From Achromobacter sp. UMC46 (GTDB taxonomy: Bacteria > Pseudomonadota > Gammaproteobacteria > Burkholderiales > Burkholderiaceae_B): a stretch of 64,000 nt of DNA. The stretch is from contig NZ_LZZS01000005.1 in assembly GCF_014170335.1 (NCBI RefSeq), forward strand, positions 620,001-684,000. The letters are read 5' to 3'. A program made the translations under genes and the position numbers. Below, one piece after another: positions 9,495 to 18,593 of the stretch (its first letter is position 1; each line of letters begins with the position of its first letter). Below the pieces are notes generated by a model. It did no database searches, was not told the origin of the DNA, and saw only the letters and a list, made by a program, of their open reading frames with translations.

Positions 9495-11393
9495 ATGCGG
9501 TGGGCAGCCCGAGCCTTCTTGGCTGGACTTTGCGTGATATCGGGCGAGGCGCTGGCCAAACGCCCGGAGATCATCGTGGACCCGGGCGGCGTGCCGCCGG
9601 CCGCGCTGCAGGCGATCACCGAGGCAGTGGGCGCGATCGCGCGGTTGGCCGAGGACCAGGACGGCGGTGAAATCAACCGGCTGCGCCGGCGTGCGCGCGA
9701 CGCGACGCTGGCGGCCCTGGCTACCCAGGGCTATTTCGCACCCACAGTGACGCTTGAAGCCGGCACCGATATCGGCGGGGAAACCTGGGATATCGGCATC
9801 GTCTCCGGCAAGCGCACGACCGTGTCGGAAGTGGACCTGAAGTTCACCGGCCGCATCACCCGCCCTGAATTCGCGCAGCGCGTGCAGAAGCTGCGCGACG
9901 ACTGGCAGTTGAAGGCGGGGCAGCCGTTCATCAACAGCGACTGGAACAAGGCCAAATCGAGCCTGTTGGACGCAGTCTCCACGCGCGACTTCATGCTGGC
10001 GCGCATGACGGCGTCGCAAGCCGACATCCAGGCGGACACGGCGTTGGCCGTGTTGCGCGTGACGATCGACAGCGGGCCGCAGGTCCGCATGGGCGAGCTG
10101 AATACCGAAGGCCTGAAGCGGGTGCCGGACAAGCTGGTGCAGCGCTACGTGCGCTATTCCGTGGGCTCGGCCTACGACCAGAACCGGCTGGACACCTGGC
10201 AGCAGGACTTGCAGTCCACGGCATTCTTCCGGGGCGCGTTCGTCTCGTTGGAGCAACCTGGGGGCGCGCCGCAACAACAGGCGCAGGACGCGAAGCCGGA
10301 CCGGGCCCGCGCGCCGGGGTCGACCGATCTGGCCGCGGCCACGCCTGCGGGCGATCCTTCCGTCTCTGGCGCCGTGCCGCCGCCGCCCGCCGTCTACGAC
10401 TCCGACGGCGAAGTGACGCTTCCAGTGCAGGTGCGCGTGGTGGAGGCGCCGCCCAAGCGTTTCACAGCTTCGCTGGGCGTGGACGACGAAGCGGGCGTGC
10501 GCGTGGAATCGCTGTACCGGCAGAACGTGGTGTTCGGCCAGCCGGTCACCATGGAAACGGGTTTCAGCGTGGACCGGTTGCGCCAACGCGCCTATGCCGA
10601 CTTCCTGTTGCCGCCCACCGAGCGCGGCTACAAGGATTCCTTTGGCGTCCTGGCGGACCATTCCGATATCCAGGGCCTGGACGTCACGCGCTATGCGCTG
10701 GGCGCCACGCGCCTGCAAGAACGCAAGGGCGCGGGCGATAGCCGGGTGGAATACGAAACCCGCTGGGGCCTGCTGCTGGCGCAGGATCACGTGAAGATCG
10801 ATGGCGGCGACGAATACACCCTGCCGACGCTGACCGCGACGGCCGAGTGGCTGCGCCGCGATGTGGACAACAAGTACGACCCGCGCGAAGGCAACCTGAT
10901 CGCGGTGGGCGGCGGCGTGGGCGTCACGCTGGATACCGGCGAGCCCTACACACGTGCCCGGCTGCGCGCCCAGAAATGGTGGCCGATCGGCAAACTGGAC
11001 GTATTGACGGTGCGTGGCGAAGTCGGCCGCGTGTGGTCCAGCAGCAAGGTGCAGGTGCCGGACGATTTCGGTTTTCGCACGGGCGGCGCGCGGTCGATCC
11101 GGGGCTACAAGTACCAGAGCATCGGCCTGCAGCGCGACAACGCCATCGTGGGCGCGCCCACGCTGGTCGTCGGCAGCGTCGAATACGACCACTATTTCAA
11201 TGAGCGCTGGGGCATGGGCGTGTTCGTGGACGCCGGCGACGCCGCGGAATCGTTCGGCGACATGTCGATGGCCGTCGGCTATGGCGTGGGCGCCCGCGTG
11301 CGCACGCCGGCGGGCCCGCTGTTCCTGGACCTGGCCTACGGCCAGCGTGAACGCGACCTGCGCCTGCACTTTTCGTTGGGGATCGCGTTTTGA
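9495..11393 (+). CDS. tamA: TamA, outer membrane Omp85-family translocation/assembly protein
   Basis: Outer membrane barrel of the translocation and assembly module, working with the inner-membrane-anchored TamB. The 632 residues begin with a signal peptide (about 1-21, ending EALA), then three POTRA domains (about 25-330), then a 16-stranded Omp85 barrel carrying the lid-loop motif GGARSIRGYKYQ and ending in the beta-signal HFSLGIAF with C-terminal Phe. An unusual Pro/Ala/Gln-rich stretch (about 255-305, with PPPPA) interrupts the region between POTRA 3 and the barrel. The next gene overlaps its stop codon. Confidence 0.92.
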   Translation: MRWAARAFLAGLCVISGEALAKRPEIIVDPGGVPPAALQAITEAVGAIARLAEDQDGGEINRLRRRARDATLAALATQGYFAPTVTLEAGTDIGGETWDIGIVSGKRTTVSEVDLKFTGRITRPEFAQRVQKLRDDWQLKAGQPFINSDWNKAKSSLLDAVSTRDFMLARMTASQADIQADTALAVLRVTIDSGPQVRMGELNTEGLKRVPDKLVQRYVRYSVGSAYDQNRLDTWQQDLQSTAFFRGAFVSLEQPGGAPQQQAQDAKPDRARAPGSTDLAAATPAGDPSVSGAVPPPPAVYDSDGEVTLPVQVRVVEAPPKRFTASLGVDDEAGVRVESLYRQNVVFGQPVTMETGFSVDRLRQRAYADFLLPPTERGYKDSFGVLADHSDIQGLDVTRYALGATRLQERKGAGDSRVEYETRWGLLLAQDHVKIDGGDEYTLPTLTATAEWLRRDVDNKYDPREGNLIAVGGGVGVTLDTGEPYTRARLRAQKWWPIGKLDVLTVRGEVGRVWSSSKVQVPDDFGFRTGGARSIRGYKYQSIGLQRDNAIVGAPTLVVGSVEYDHYFNERWGMGVFVDAGDAAESFGDMSMAVGYGVGARVRTPAGPLFLDLAYGQRERDLRLHFSLGIAF

Positions 11394-14300
11394 CGGTGTT
11401 GCGCAAAATCCTGCGCCAGATCCTGGTTTGGTGGTTGCCCGGCCTGGCGATGCTGGCCTTGCTGGCCAGCGGATTCCTGTTCTGGCTGGTCGGGTCGCAG
11501 AACGGCACGCGCCTGCTGTTGACGACGGCCGCCCAGCAATTGGACGGGCAGGCGCTTGAGGTGAACGGCTCGCTGCTGCGCGGCGTGTCGGTGGGTACGC
11601 TGGACCTGGACGTGGGCGGTACCCGGATCGGCATCACCGACCTGCATCTGGACGTGCATTGGCGTGCGCTGGGCGACCGGCTGCTGCATGTGCGCGACGT
11701 GTCGGCGGGTTCGGTGCGCGTGGCGTTGGCCGCCTCGCCCGAGGCGCCGCCCGAAGACGACGACGGCACGCCGTTCACGCTGCCGTCGCTGCCGGTGGAC
11801 ATCGCCGTGGACCGCGTGGCGCTGGGCGACTTCCAGCTGGAGCAGGGCGGCCAACCGCTGCCCGTGACGCTGGGGGGCCTGAACGCCACCTTCGCGGCGG
11901 GCAAGCAGGGCGCGCAGTTGCGCATCGCCAGCTTGCGCGTGGGCCATGAGGTCGGGCAGGCCGACGTGTCGGGCCAGGCCGAGCTGCAGGGCATGGCCGA
12001 TCCGTGGCCGTTCGCCGCGCGCCTGGACGTGACCGCGCGGGGAACGGGCCCGGATTCCCCGCTGTGCCAGGCGGACAAGCTGAGCGGCGTGTTCGACGCG
12101 CGTCCGGCCAACGTCAAACCCGACCCCAAAGCCAGGCCGGATCCCAAAGCCAAGTCGGATCCCAAAGCCAAGTCGGATCCCAAGGCCAAGGCCGGTCCGG
12201 ACGCCAAGCCTGCCGAACTGGCCGGCCCGCCCGCGCCCGCTTGCCAAGTGGTGCTGCGCGCCGACGCCGCGGGGTCGATGGACGGCATCCAGGCCAAGCT
12301 GGACGGCGCCGGTTCTGGGCTGCTGCTGGACGTGGTCGCCGACTTGGCGCCGCGCACGGCCCTGGTGTTGCGCAGCGCCCGCGCGAATGCGCAATTGCCC
12401 GACAAATCAACGCTTTCGGCGCAGTTCGATCTGCAATCCGATTCCGTACAAGGCGCCGGCCGCGACCGCATCGTGGGCACCGTCAGCGCGCAGCGCCTGG
12501 ATCTGGCGCCTTGGCTGGGCGACGCCATTCCGCCTGCCGTGCTGACCGTGCGCGGCGATGTACAGGCCGAAATCGAGAACCTGAGCCAGCTGCGGCATGC
12601 CGCCCTCGATCTGCGTTTCGAAGACGGCACGCGCTGGAACAAGCAGCCCCTGACGGGGGCATTGAAGGCGCAGGTGGACCTTGCCGCGCCGGACGCTTCG
12701 GCGCAGGACGCCGCGGCCCCTCCCGTCGACCCCGCGCTGGATCCGCTGGCAGGGCTGCGCATCCACGGTCTGGACGTGGACGTGAAGTTGGGCCGCAACC
12801 GGATTCAGGCCAAGGGCGAACTGGACGCCAGGGATGGCTCGCTGACCTTGGACGCCCAGGCGCCCCAATTGGACGCGTTCTGGCCCGGCATCCCGGGCGG
12901 CGCCGAACTGAAGGCCAAGCTGGCGGGCACGGTTGCCGCGCATCGCGGCGAGGTGAAGGCCGGCTACACGCCCGCCAAGGCGCGTCCCGGCGTGCTGGGG
13001 CAGGCGCCCGCCAAGGCCGATATCGTATTCACCGGCGCCTGGGGCAAGGGTGCCGCCGGCCAGCCCGATGCCGCGTTGCTGGGATGGCGCGGCGCGTTTT
13101 CCAAGCTGACGGCCGACACCGCGGGTTTCACCGTCACGGCGGACCGGCCGGTGACGCTGGCTTTTTTACCGTCCGCCGTGGCGCCGCAGTGGCAATGGCA
13201 GGTCGGCCAGACCGCCTTGAGCCTGACGCTGCCCGGCAAGGAACGCCTGACCCTGGCGCATCAGGGTTCGCGCGGCGGGGGCAAGCGTTGGGAAACGGCC
13301 GGGCAGGCCGACAACCTCGTCATCACGGCCGCCATGGCCCGGCAGGTGATCGGGGCCCTCGACCCCGAGGCGGCCTCGAAGCTGGGCAAGAGGCCCGGGC
13401 GGGTGAACGCGATGGTCCCGGAGGGACAGCGCCGCATCGCGCTGGACGTGCTGTGGGACTTGAAATTCGACGGCCGGCTGGCCGGCAAGGCCCGCATCGC
13501 CCGCCGCGACGGCGATTTGCTGATTCCTGGCGATCCGCCCATCCCGCTGGGCGTGAAGGCGCTGGTGCTGGACGTGACCGCCACGCCCACCTCGGCGAAC
13601 GCCAGCCGGCTGGACGCCAAGATCAACCTGGCGACCGACAAGATGGGCACCGTCAACGGCGCCGGTTCCGCTGTGCTGGTCGTGGACGCCAAGGGCGGCA
13701 TGGCGCTGGATGAACGCCAGCCCCTGCGCGCCAAGCTGGATGCCGATATCGCCGACCTGGCCTGGGTCAGCCTGTTCGTGGGCGATTCAATGGAGCTCGG
13801 CGGCACGGTCAAGGCCAACTTGGAAGCCCAGGGGACGCTGGCCGGGAAATGGTCCGCGACCGGCACGATCCGCGGCGACAAGCTGCGCGTGGTGCGCATC
13901 GACGATGGCGTGCGCTTGATCGACGGCACCTTGTCCGCCCGCCTGGACGGCGACCGCCTGGTGCTGGACAGCCTGCGGTTCCCGGCGTCGCTGCGGGTGA
14001 TGCCCGCCGAATGGCGCACCAAGGAATGGATCACGACCAACCCCGAGGCCAAGGGCGGCTATGCCGAGGCGCGCGGGCAATGGAACATCCTGGACGGCGG
14101 GGGCGACATCAAGCTGACCCTGTACCGGTTCCCGGCACTGCAACGTTCGGACCGCTACGCCATGGTGTCCGGCGTCATCGATCTGAAGGCGGCCATGCCC
14201 CGGATCGAGATCGTGGGCGACCTGAAGGCGGATGCCGGTTGGTTCAGCCTGGAGATCCTGCAAGGCGTGCCCTCGCTGGACGACGACGTGAAGGTGGTCC

Positions 14301-15094
14301 GGGCGGGTCAGGATCCGGCGGCGGTGTCGACGCCGCTGCAGACCAGCATGAACCTGAAGTTCGACATGGGGCCGCGCTTCTATATCACCGGGATGGGCCT
14401 GGACGCCGGTTTGCTGGGATCGATCCAGATCCTGCTGAACGAAGGCCGCCTGTCCGGCGTGGGCCAGCTGCGCACGCGGGGCGGCGGCATCGAAGCCTAT
14501 GGCCAGAAGCTGCGGCTCAGCCGCGGCACGCTGACGTTCCAGGGGCGCCTGGACAATCCGCTGCTGGACATCGAAGCCCTGCGCACGGGCGAACAGGTCG
14601 AGGCGGGCGTCAAGGTCGTGGGCACGGCGCAACGTCCCCGGATCGACCTGGTGTCGTACCCGGACGTCAGCGATGTGGAAAAGCTCTCCTGGCTGCTGCT
14701 GGGCCGGGGGCCGGACGAAAGCGGCAGCGACGCGGCCCTGCTGGTGTCGGTCGGCACGGCGCTGCTGGGGGGCGGGCAGCCGTTCTACAAGCAATTCGGG
14801 CTGGACGACGTCAGCGTGCGCACGGGCAATATCGGCAGCTCCGGCAGCATCCTGCCGGACCGCACCGTCGCGGGCGACGTCAACCGGGACAGCGACAGCC
14901 AGCTGGCGACTCAGTTCCTGGTGGCCAGCAAGTCGTTCGCCAACGGGATTACGCTGAGCGTCGAGCAGGCGCTGGCCGGCAGCGACACGGTCGGCCGGGC
15001 CAGTTACCGCCTGGCGCGAGGCCTGTCCGTTGACCTGAAGGGCGGTTCCGTCAACGGCATTGCGCTCGTATACCGGACCTTCTGGGGGAACTGA
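11390..15094 (+). CDS. tamB: TamB, translocation/assembly module inner-membrane protein (DUF490)
   Basis: A 1234-residue AsmA-like beta-groove protein spanning the periplasm, with an N-terminal membrane anchor (about 12-35, VWWLPGLAMLALLASGFLFW) and the C-terminal TamB/DUF490 domain. Ending strands such as GLSVDLKGGSVNGIALVYRTFWGN are typical. It is thought to help insert autotransporters or carry phospholipids to the outer membrane. It starts at TTG 11390 overlapping the tamA stop, or at GTG 11396; both are non-ATG. Residues about 245-270 are an in-frame 18-bp tandem repeat (DPKAKS units). It is close to E. coli TamB (1259) in length. Confidence 0.93.
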   Translation: MTVLRKILRQILVWWLPGLAMLALLASGFLFWLVGSQNGTRLLLTTAAQQLDGQALEVNGSLLRGVSVGTLDLDVGGTRIGITDLHLDVHWRALGDRLLHVRDVSAGSVRVALAASPEAPPEDDDGTPFTLPSLPVDIAVDRVALGDFQLEQGGQPLPVTLGGLNATFAAGKQGAQLRIASLRVGHEVGQADVSGQAELQGMADPWPFAARLDVTARGTGPDSPLCQADKLSGVFDARPANVKPDPKARPDPKAKSDPKAKSDPKAKAGPDAKPAELAGPPAPACQVVLRADAAGSMDGIQAKLDGAGSGLLLDVVADLAPRTALVLRSARANAQLPDKSTLSAQFDLQSDSVQGAGRDRIVGTVSAQRLDLAPWLGDAIPPAVLTVRGDVQAEIENLSQLRHAALDLRFEDGTRWNKQPLTGALKAQVDLAAPDASAQDAAAPPVDPALDPLAGLRIHGLDVDVKLGRNRIQAKGELDARDGSLTLDAQAPQLDAFWPGIPGGAELKAKLAGTVAAHRGEVKAGYTPAKARPGVLGQAPAKADIVFTGAWGKGAAGQPDAALLGWRGAFSKLTADTAGFTVTADRPVTLAFLPSAVAPQWQWQVGQTALSLTLPGKERLTLAHQGSRGGGKRWETAGQADNLVITAAMARQVIGALDPEAASKLGKRPGRVNAMVPEGQRRIALDVLWDLKFDGRLAGKARIARRDGDLLIPGDPPIPLGVKALVLDVTATPTSANASRLDAKINLATDKMGTVNGAGSAVLVVDAKGGMALDERQPLRAKLDADIADLAWVSLFVGDSMELGGTVKANLEAQGTLAGKWSATGTIRGDKLRVVRIDDGVRLIDGTLSARLDGDRLVLDSLRFPASLRVMPAEWRTKEWITTNPEAKGGYAEARGQWNILDGGGDIKLTLYRFPALQRSDRYAMVSGVIDLKAAMPRIEIVGDLKADAGWFSLEILQGVPSLDDDVKVVRAGQDPAAVSTPLQTSMNLKFDMGPRFYITGMGLDAGLLGSIQILLNEGRLSGVGQLRTRGGGIEAYGQKLRLSRGTLTFQGRLDNPLLDIEALRTGEQVEAGVKVVGTAQRPRIDLVSYPDVSDVEKLSWLLLGRGPDESGSDAALLVSVGTALLGGGQPFYKQFGLDDVSVRTGNIGSSGSILPDRTVAGDVNRDSDSQLATQFLVASKSFANGITLSVEQALAGSDTVGRASYRLARGLSVDLKGGSVNGIALVYRTFWGN
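12122..12193 (+). repeat. 18-bp in-frame tandem repeat within tamB
   Basis: Four consecutive copies of an 18-bp unit like GATCCCAAAGCCAAGTCG, encoding DPKAKS or DPKARP. The two middle copies are identical. Because the unit is a multiple of three, copy-number change would alter linker length without breaking the frame. Confidence 0.9.
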
Positions 15095-15137
15095 GTAAAA
15101 TGGGCTCCGTTCATTCCCCTTTAGCACCACTGCCATC

Positions 15138-15701
15138 ATGAGCATCAAAAGCGACCGCTGGATCCGCCGCCAGGCCGAAGCCGGCATGATCGAACCCTTT
15201 GAAGCGGGTCAGGTCCGCACGGCCAATGGCGGGCGGATCGTCAGTTACGGCACCAGCAGCTACGGCTACGACGTGCGCTGCGCCGACGAATTCAAGATCT
15301 TCACGAATATCAATTCCACCATCGTCGACCCGAAGAATTTCGACGAAGGCTCGTTCGTGGACTTCAAGGGCGATGTCTGCATCATCCCGCCGAACTCGTT
15401 CGCGCTGGCCCGCACGGTCGAGTACTTCCGCATCCCGCGCAGCGTCTTGACGATCTGCCTGGGCAAAAGCACCTATGCGCGCTGCGGCATCATCGTCAAC
15501 GTGACGCCGCTGGAACCCGAATGGGAAGGCCACGTCACGCTGGAATTCTCGAACACCACGCCGTTGCCCGCCAAGATTTACGCCGGCGAAGGCTGCGCGC
15601 AGATGCTGTTCCTGGAAAGCGACGAAGTGTGCGAGACCTCGTACGCCGACCGCGGCGGCAAGTACCAGGGCCAGCGCGGCGTGACGCTGCCGCGCACCTG
15701 A
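15138..15701 (+). CDS. dcd: dCTP deaminase
   Basis: Converts dCTP to dUTP, feeding dTMP synthesis. The 187 residues match the family length (E. coli 193). Conserved segments are [12 protein letters not shown] at the start, [39 protein letters not shown] carrying the catalytic Arg and Glu, and QMLFLES near the end (the long segment lies at about residues 110-142). It ends 4 bp before the stop of the convergent VOC-GNAT gene, with no clear terminator between them. Confidence 0.97.
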   Translation: MSIKSDRWIRRQAEAGMIEPFEAGQVRTANGGRIVSYGTSSYGYDVRCADEFKIFTNINSTIVDPKNFDEGSFVDFKGDVCIIPPNSFALARTVEYFRIPRSVLTICLGKSTYARCGIIVNVTPLEPEWEGHVTLEFSNTTPLPAKIYAGEGCAQMLFLESDEVCETSYADRGGKYQGQRGVTLPRT

Positions 15702-15705
15702 TCCG

Positions 15706-16557
15706 TCAGCCGCCCTGACCGGGCGCGGGGCGCAGGTAGTCGATATCCCATTCGCTTTCGCCGGTCTGCACGAAGCCGTGCCGGCGGTAGAAGCGGTTGG
15801 AATCGCTGCCGCGCAGCGCGCCTACCGATACCGGCAGCCCGCGGCTGTCGGCTTCCTGCAGGATCCGCCGCATGGCCTGGCCGCCCAGGCCTTGGCCTTG
15901 CGCGGACGGCGCCACGTACAGGTGGTCCAGCCGCAAGCCTTCGCCGTCCGGGCGCAGGGCATAGAACCCCACCGTTTGTCCGTCATGCTCGATCGCCCAG
16001 GTGTGTTCGGGCCGGAAGGTGCTGCGCAGCCGCGCCCGCGCCCGGTCCGGGTCGAAGCGGCCCAGCCGGGTGAGGCTGTCGCGCATGGCGTCGATCCGCA
16101 GGCTTGCCAGCGCGTCGAAATCCGATTCCGACACCGGCCGGTACTGCGCCGCCCCGTCAGACAGTTCGTCATAGCCCCGGCCCAGGAATTGCAGGATGCA
16201 GATGCCGTGGCCGTAGGGGTCGCTCAGGTGCGCGATGCGGCCCCAGGCGTGCGAGGCGGCCGGGTCCTCCAGCCGGGCACCGGCCGCGACGGCCTGCAGG
16301 ACGGCAAGGTCCGCATCGTCCACCACCACGTCCAGATGCACCGGCGTCCAGTGCCGCGCGTAGTCGCGCGTCTGGCGCGCCGCGCTTGCCGCCGCCGTGC
16401 CGGCGGGCTTCTCCAGCAGGTAGATGGGCGCGTTGGCGCCCTGCATTTCCGCCGCCTTCGGACCCAGGCGCCGATGCAGGGTCAATCCAAATGCGCGCCG
16501 ATAGAAATCGATGGCGTGTTCAAGGTCGGGGACGTCGATATTGACCAGGATCTGCAT
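15706..16557 (-). CDS. VOC (glyoxalase-fold) domain fused to GNAT acetyltransferase
   Basis: A 283-residue two-domain protein. Residues 1-130 are a VOC/glyoxalase-bleomycin resistance fold (MQILVNIDVPDLEHAIDFYRRAFG, then HLDVVVDD and HLSDPYGHGICILQF). Residues 135-283 are a GNAT N-acetyltransferase with the acetyl-CoA loop VAPSAQGQGLGGQAMRR and the C-terminal SNRFYRRHGFVQTGE. A joined VOC-GNAT arrangement suggests binding and acetylating a small molecule, but the substrate is unknown. ATG 16557 starts the VOC strand; an upstream in-frame ATG at 16590 is less likely. Confidence 0.85.
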   Translation of the reverse strand: MQILVNIDVPDLEHAIDFYRRAFGLTLHRRLGPKAAEMQGANAPIYLLEKPAGTAAASAARQTRDYARHWTPVHLDVVVDDADLAVLQAVAAGARLEDPAASHAWGRIAHLSDPYGHGICILQFLGRGYDELSDGAAQYRPVSESDFDALASLRIDAMRDSLTRLGRFDPDRARARLRSTFRPEHTWAIEHDGQTVGFYALRPDGEGLRLDHLYVAPSAQGQGLGGQAMRRILQEADSRGLPVSVGALRGSDSNRFYRRHGFVQTGESEWDIDYLRPAPGQGG

Positions 16558-16706
16558 AGGGTTTTCCGTTGAAGGGGGCGGGGAAACCATATCACGGGCA
16601 AGCCGCGGCGCACGCTAAAGAAACCCGCTGGCGAAGCCGTAAAAAGGATATATGTGTTTGCCGATTTGGCGACGTCATCTCTGCAAGCTGAGCAAGGCCC
16701 CGACCC

Positions 16707-17951
16707 GTGCGTTACCCCCATATTCCCTGGCTGCCCCTGTTGTTCTATCCCGCGCTGCCAGTGGCGGCCGCGGTCGGCTTGATGCTGTGGCGCGATTGGC
16801 CGCCGGCGCTGACGTTGATCTTGCCGTTCGTGCCGTGGGTGATGGCGTTGATCGGTGCTGCGATCTGCCTGATGTACCAGCGGTCGCAAACCCTGGCGCT
16901 GATGCTTTGCGTGCTGGCGGCCACCGCCGTCTGGCCGACGCTGGCCCGCGAGGCGCCATGGGCGCTGGGGCCCGCGCTGGCCTGGTGGTCGGTCGCCTAT
17001 ACGATCAATGCGCTGTGGTCGGAGCGGTCGAGCATGCTGCTGGACATGGCCGCGCGCATCGGGCTGATGGCCGTGGGCGTGGCCGCGATCGCTCTGGTCG
17101 GCAAGGAAGGTCTGGCCGACGTCTTCGGCACACTGGCGCTGCAGGGCAAGCTGGCGCGCCTGGGCGTGCCGGTCGAGGCGCTGGTGGCGCTGCTGTTGAC
17201 GGGCCTGACGCTGACGTTGCTGCTGTTGCGCTACGGGCGGCCGCAGCAGGCCGGGCAATGGTTGGGTTTCGTCTGCATGGCGTGGGCCTTGCCGCGGGGC
17301 GCGCATCATCCCGTTGAGCTGGCCCTGATGTCGGCCGCGGCGCTCACGGCGCTGTGCATTTCGCTGGCGCATGAAGGCTTCCACATGGCGTTCCGCGACG
17401 AGCTGACCGGCTTGCCGGGCCGGCGCGCGCTGAACGAGCGCCTGCAGCGCATGGGCCGCGTCTACACGCTGGCCATGGCCGACGTGGACCATTTCAAGAT
17501 CTTCAACGATACGCACGGCCACGACGTGGGCGACCAGGTGCTGCGTATGGTCGCGTCGCAATTGCGCCGCGTGCCGGGCGGCGGCCAGGCGTACCGGTAC
17601 GGGGGCGAGGAGTTCACGCTGGTGTTCCCCGGCAAGACCGCGGCCGAAAGCATGCCGCATCTGGAAACCGTCAGGCGCGCCATCGAGGCCTATCAGATGC
17701 GCTTGCGCGACAAGCCGGCGCGCCCCAAGGCGGACCAGGTCGGCCAGCGCCGGCGCGGTACGCGGGGCGGGCGCGGCGCGCGTCCATTGCGGGTGACGGT
17801 CAGCATCGGCGTGGCCGAGCGCGGCGAGGCCCTGCGGGCGCCGGACGCGGTGATCAAGGCGGCGGACCAGGCGCTGTACAAGGCCAAGGATGGCGGGCGC
17901 AACCAGGTGTGCGCCTACGGGGCCAGGCGCAAGGCCGGGGCCGGGGCTTGA
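16707..17951 (+). CDS. Membrane-bound diguanylate cyclase (GGDEF protein)
   Basis: A 414-residue protein made of an N-terminal membrane region with about six hydrophobic segments (1-225) and a C-terminal GGDEF domain (about 230-405) that would make cyclic di-GMP. The active-site signature is YRYGGEEFTLVF, a functional GGEEF variant. The product-inhibition motif RxxD expected five residues upstream is absent (RRVPGGGQAYRYGGEEF), so allosteric feedback may be lost. A basic, low-complexity insertion (about 345-365, RRRGTRGGRGAR) precedes the last strands. The start is GTG. It is divergent from the VOC-GNAT gene. Confidence 0.92.
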   Translation: MRYPHIPWLPLLFYPALPVAAAVGLMLWRDWPPALTLILPFVPWVMALIGAAICLMYQRSQTLALMLCVLAATAVWPTLAREAPWALGPALAWWSVAYTINALWSERSSMLLDMAARIGLMAVGVAAIALVGKEGLADVFGTLALQGKLARLGVPVEALVALLLTGLTLTLLLLRYGRPQQAGQWLGFVCMAWALPRGAHHPVELALMSAAALTALCISLAHEGFHMAFRDELTGLPGRRALNERLQRMGRVYTLAMADVDHFKIFNDTHGHDVGDQVLRMVASQLRRVPGGGQAYRYGGEEFTLVFPGKTAAESMPHLETVRRAIEAYQMRLRDKPARPKADQVGQRRRGTRGGRGARPLRVTVSIGVAERGEALRAPDAVIKAADQALYKAKDGGRNQVCAYGARRKAGAGA

Positions 17952-17961
17952 GCCCGCGGCG

Positions 17962-18480
17962 CTACCGGTCCGGCAGCGCCAGCGCCATCAGGGTTTCGTC
18001 GTAGAGTTCACCGTTCACGCACAGCGCTTCGCGCTCCCTGCCGTATTCGACAAAGCCCAGGCTGGCGTACAACGCCGACGCGGCCGTGTTGTTGGCGGTC
18101 ACGCTCAATTGCACCTGACGGATGCCGCGCATGGTCCGGGCATGCGCGATCGCCGCATGCATCAGCAGCCGGCCCATGCCGCGCCCGCGCTGAGCGGGGG
18201 CGACGTACATGCTCCAGATGTGCGCCTTGTGGCGCATCTTCAGTTTGTGCTGCCGGCCCACGCCGACCATGCCGGCAAGCAACTCGTCCGCGAACACGCC
18301 GAACATCGCGCCATCGTCCAGCGGCGTGATCCAGCCCCGGATGTCTTCCGGTGTCAGCGTGTGTTCCTCTTCGTAACTTGATCCGAACGATTCAGGGGTT
18401 TCCACCAGGGCATCCAGGCGCAATCGGCGCAGGGACGGGGCATCCGGGGCAGTCAGACGTCTGACAAGCGAAGAGGGCAT
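17962..18480 (-). CDS. GNAT-family N-acetyltransferase
   Basis: A 172-residue single-domain GNAT enzyme. Motif A with the acetyl-CoA pyrophosphate loop is YVAPAQRGRGMGRLLMHAAI; motif B is ASALYASLGFVEYGRE. The N-terminal RRLTAPDAPSLRRLRLDALVE is typical of the RimI/PhnO-like broad group. The substrate cannot be inferred. ATG 18480 was chosen; a TTG three codons earlier is possible. It converges with the diguanylate cyclase gene and is divergent from the unknown gene at 18594. Confidence 0.88.
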   Translation of the reverse strand: MPSSLVRRLTAPDAPSLRRLRLDALVETPESFGSSYEEEHTLTPEDIRGWITPLDDGAMFGVFADELLAGMVGVGRQHKLKMRHKAHIWSMYVAPAQRGRGMGRLLMHAAIAHARTMRGIRQVQLSVTANNTAASALYASLGFVEYGREREALCVNGELYDETLMALALPDR

Positions 18481-18520
18481 GGCTGGCAAGTGTTGGGAAT
18501 ACGGAACGGTCGGGCGGAGT

Positions 18521-18553
18521 TTGGGCAGTATAGGCGGGCCGCCTGCCTATAAT
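18521..18553 (+). promoter_or_regulatory. Possible promoter of the 18594 gene
   Basis: A perfect TATAAT stands at 18548-18553, 40 bp before the start codon. The best upstream -35-like hexamer is TTGGGC at 18521-18526, but the spacing of 21 bp is too long, so only the -10 element is convincing. Confidence 0.35.
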
Positions 18554-18593
18554 GGATGCATTGCCGCTTGCGGTTTTCACAAAGGAGCCACTG

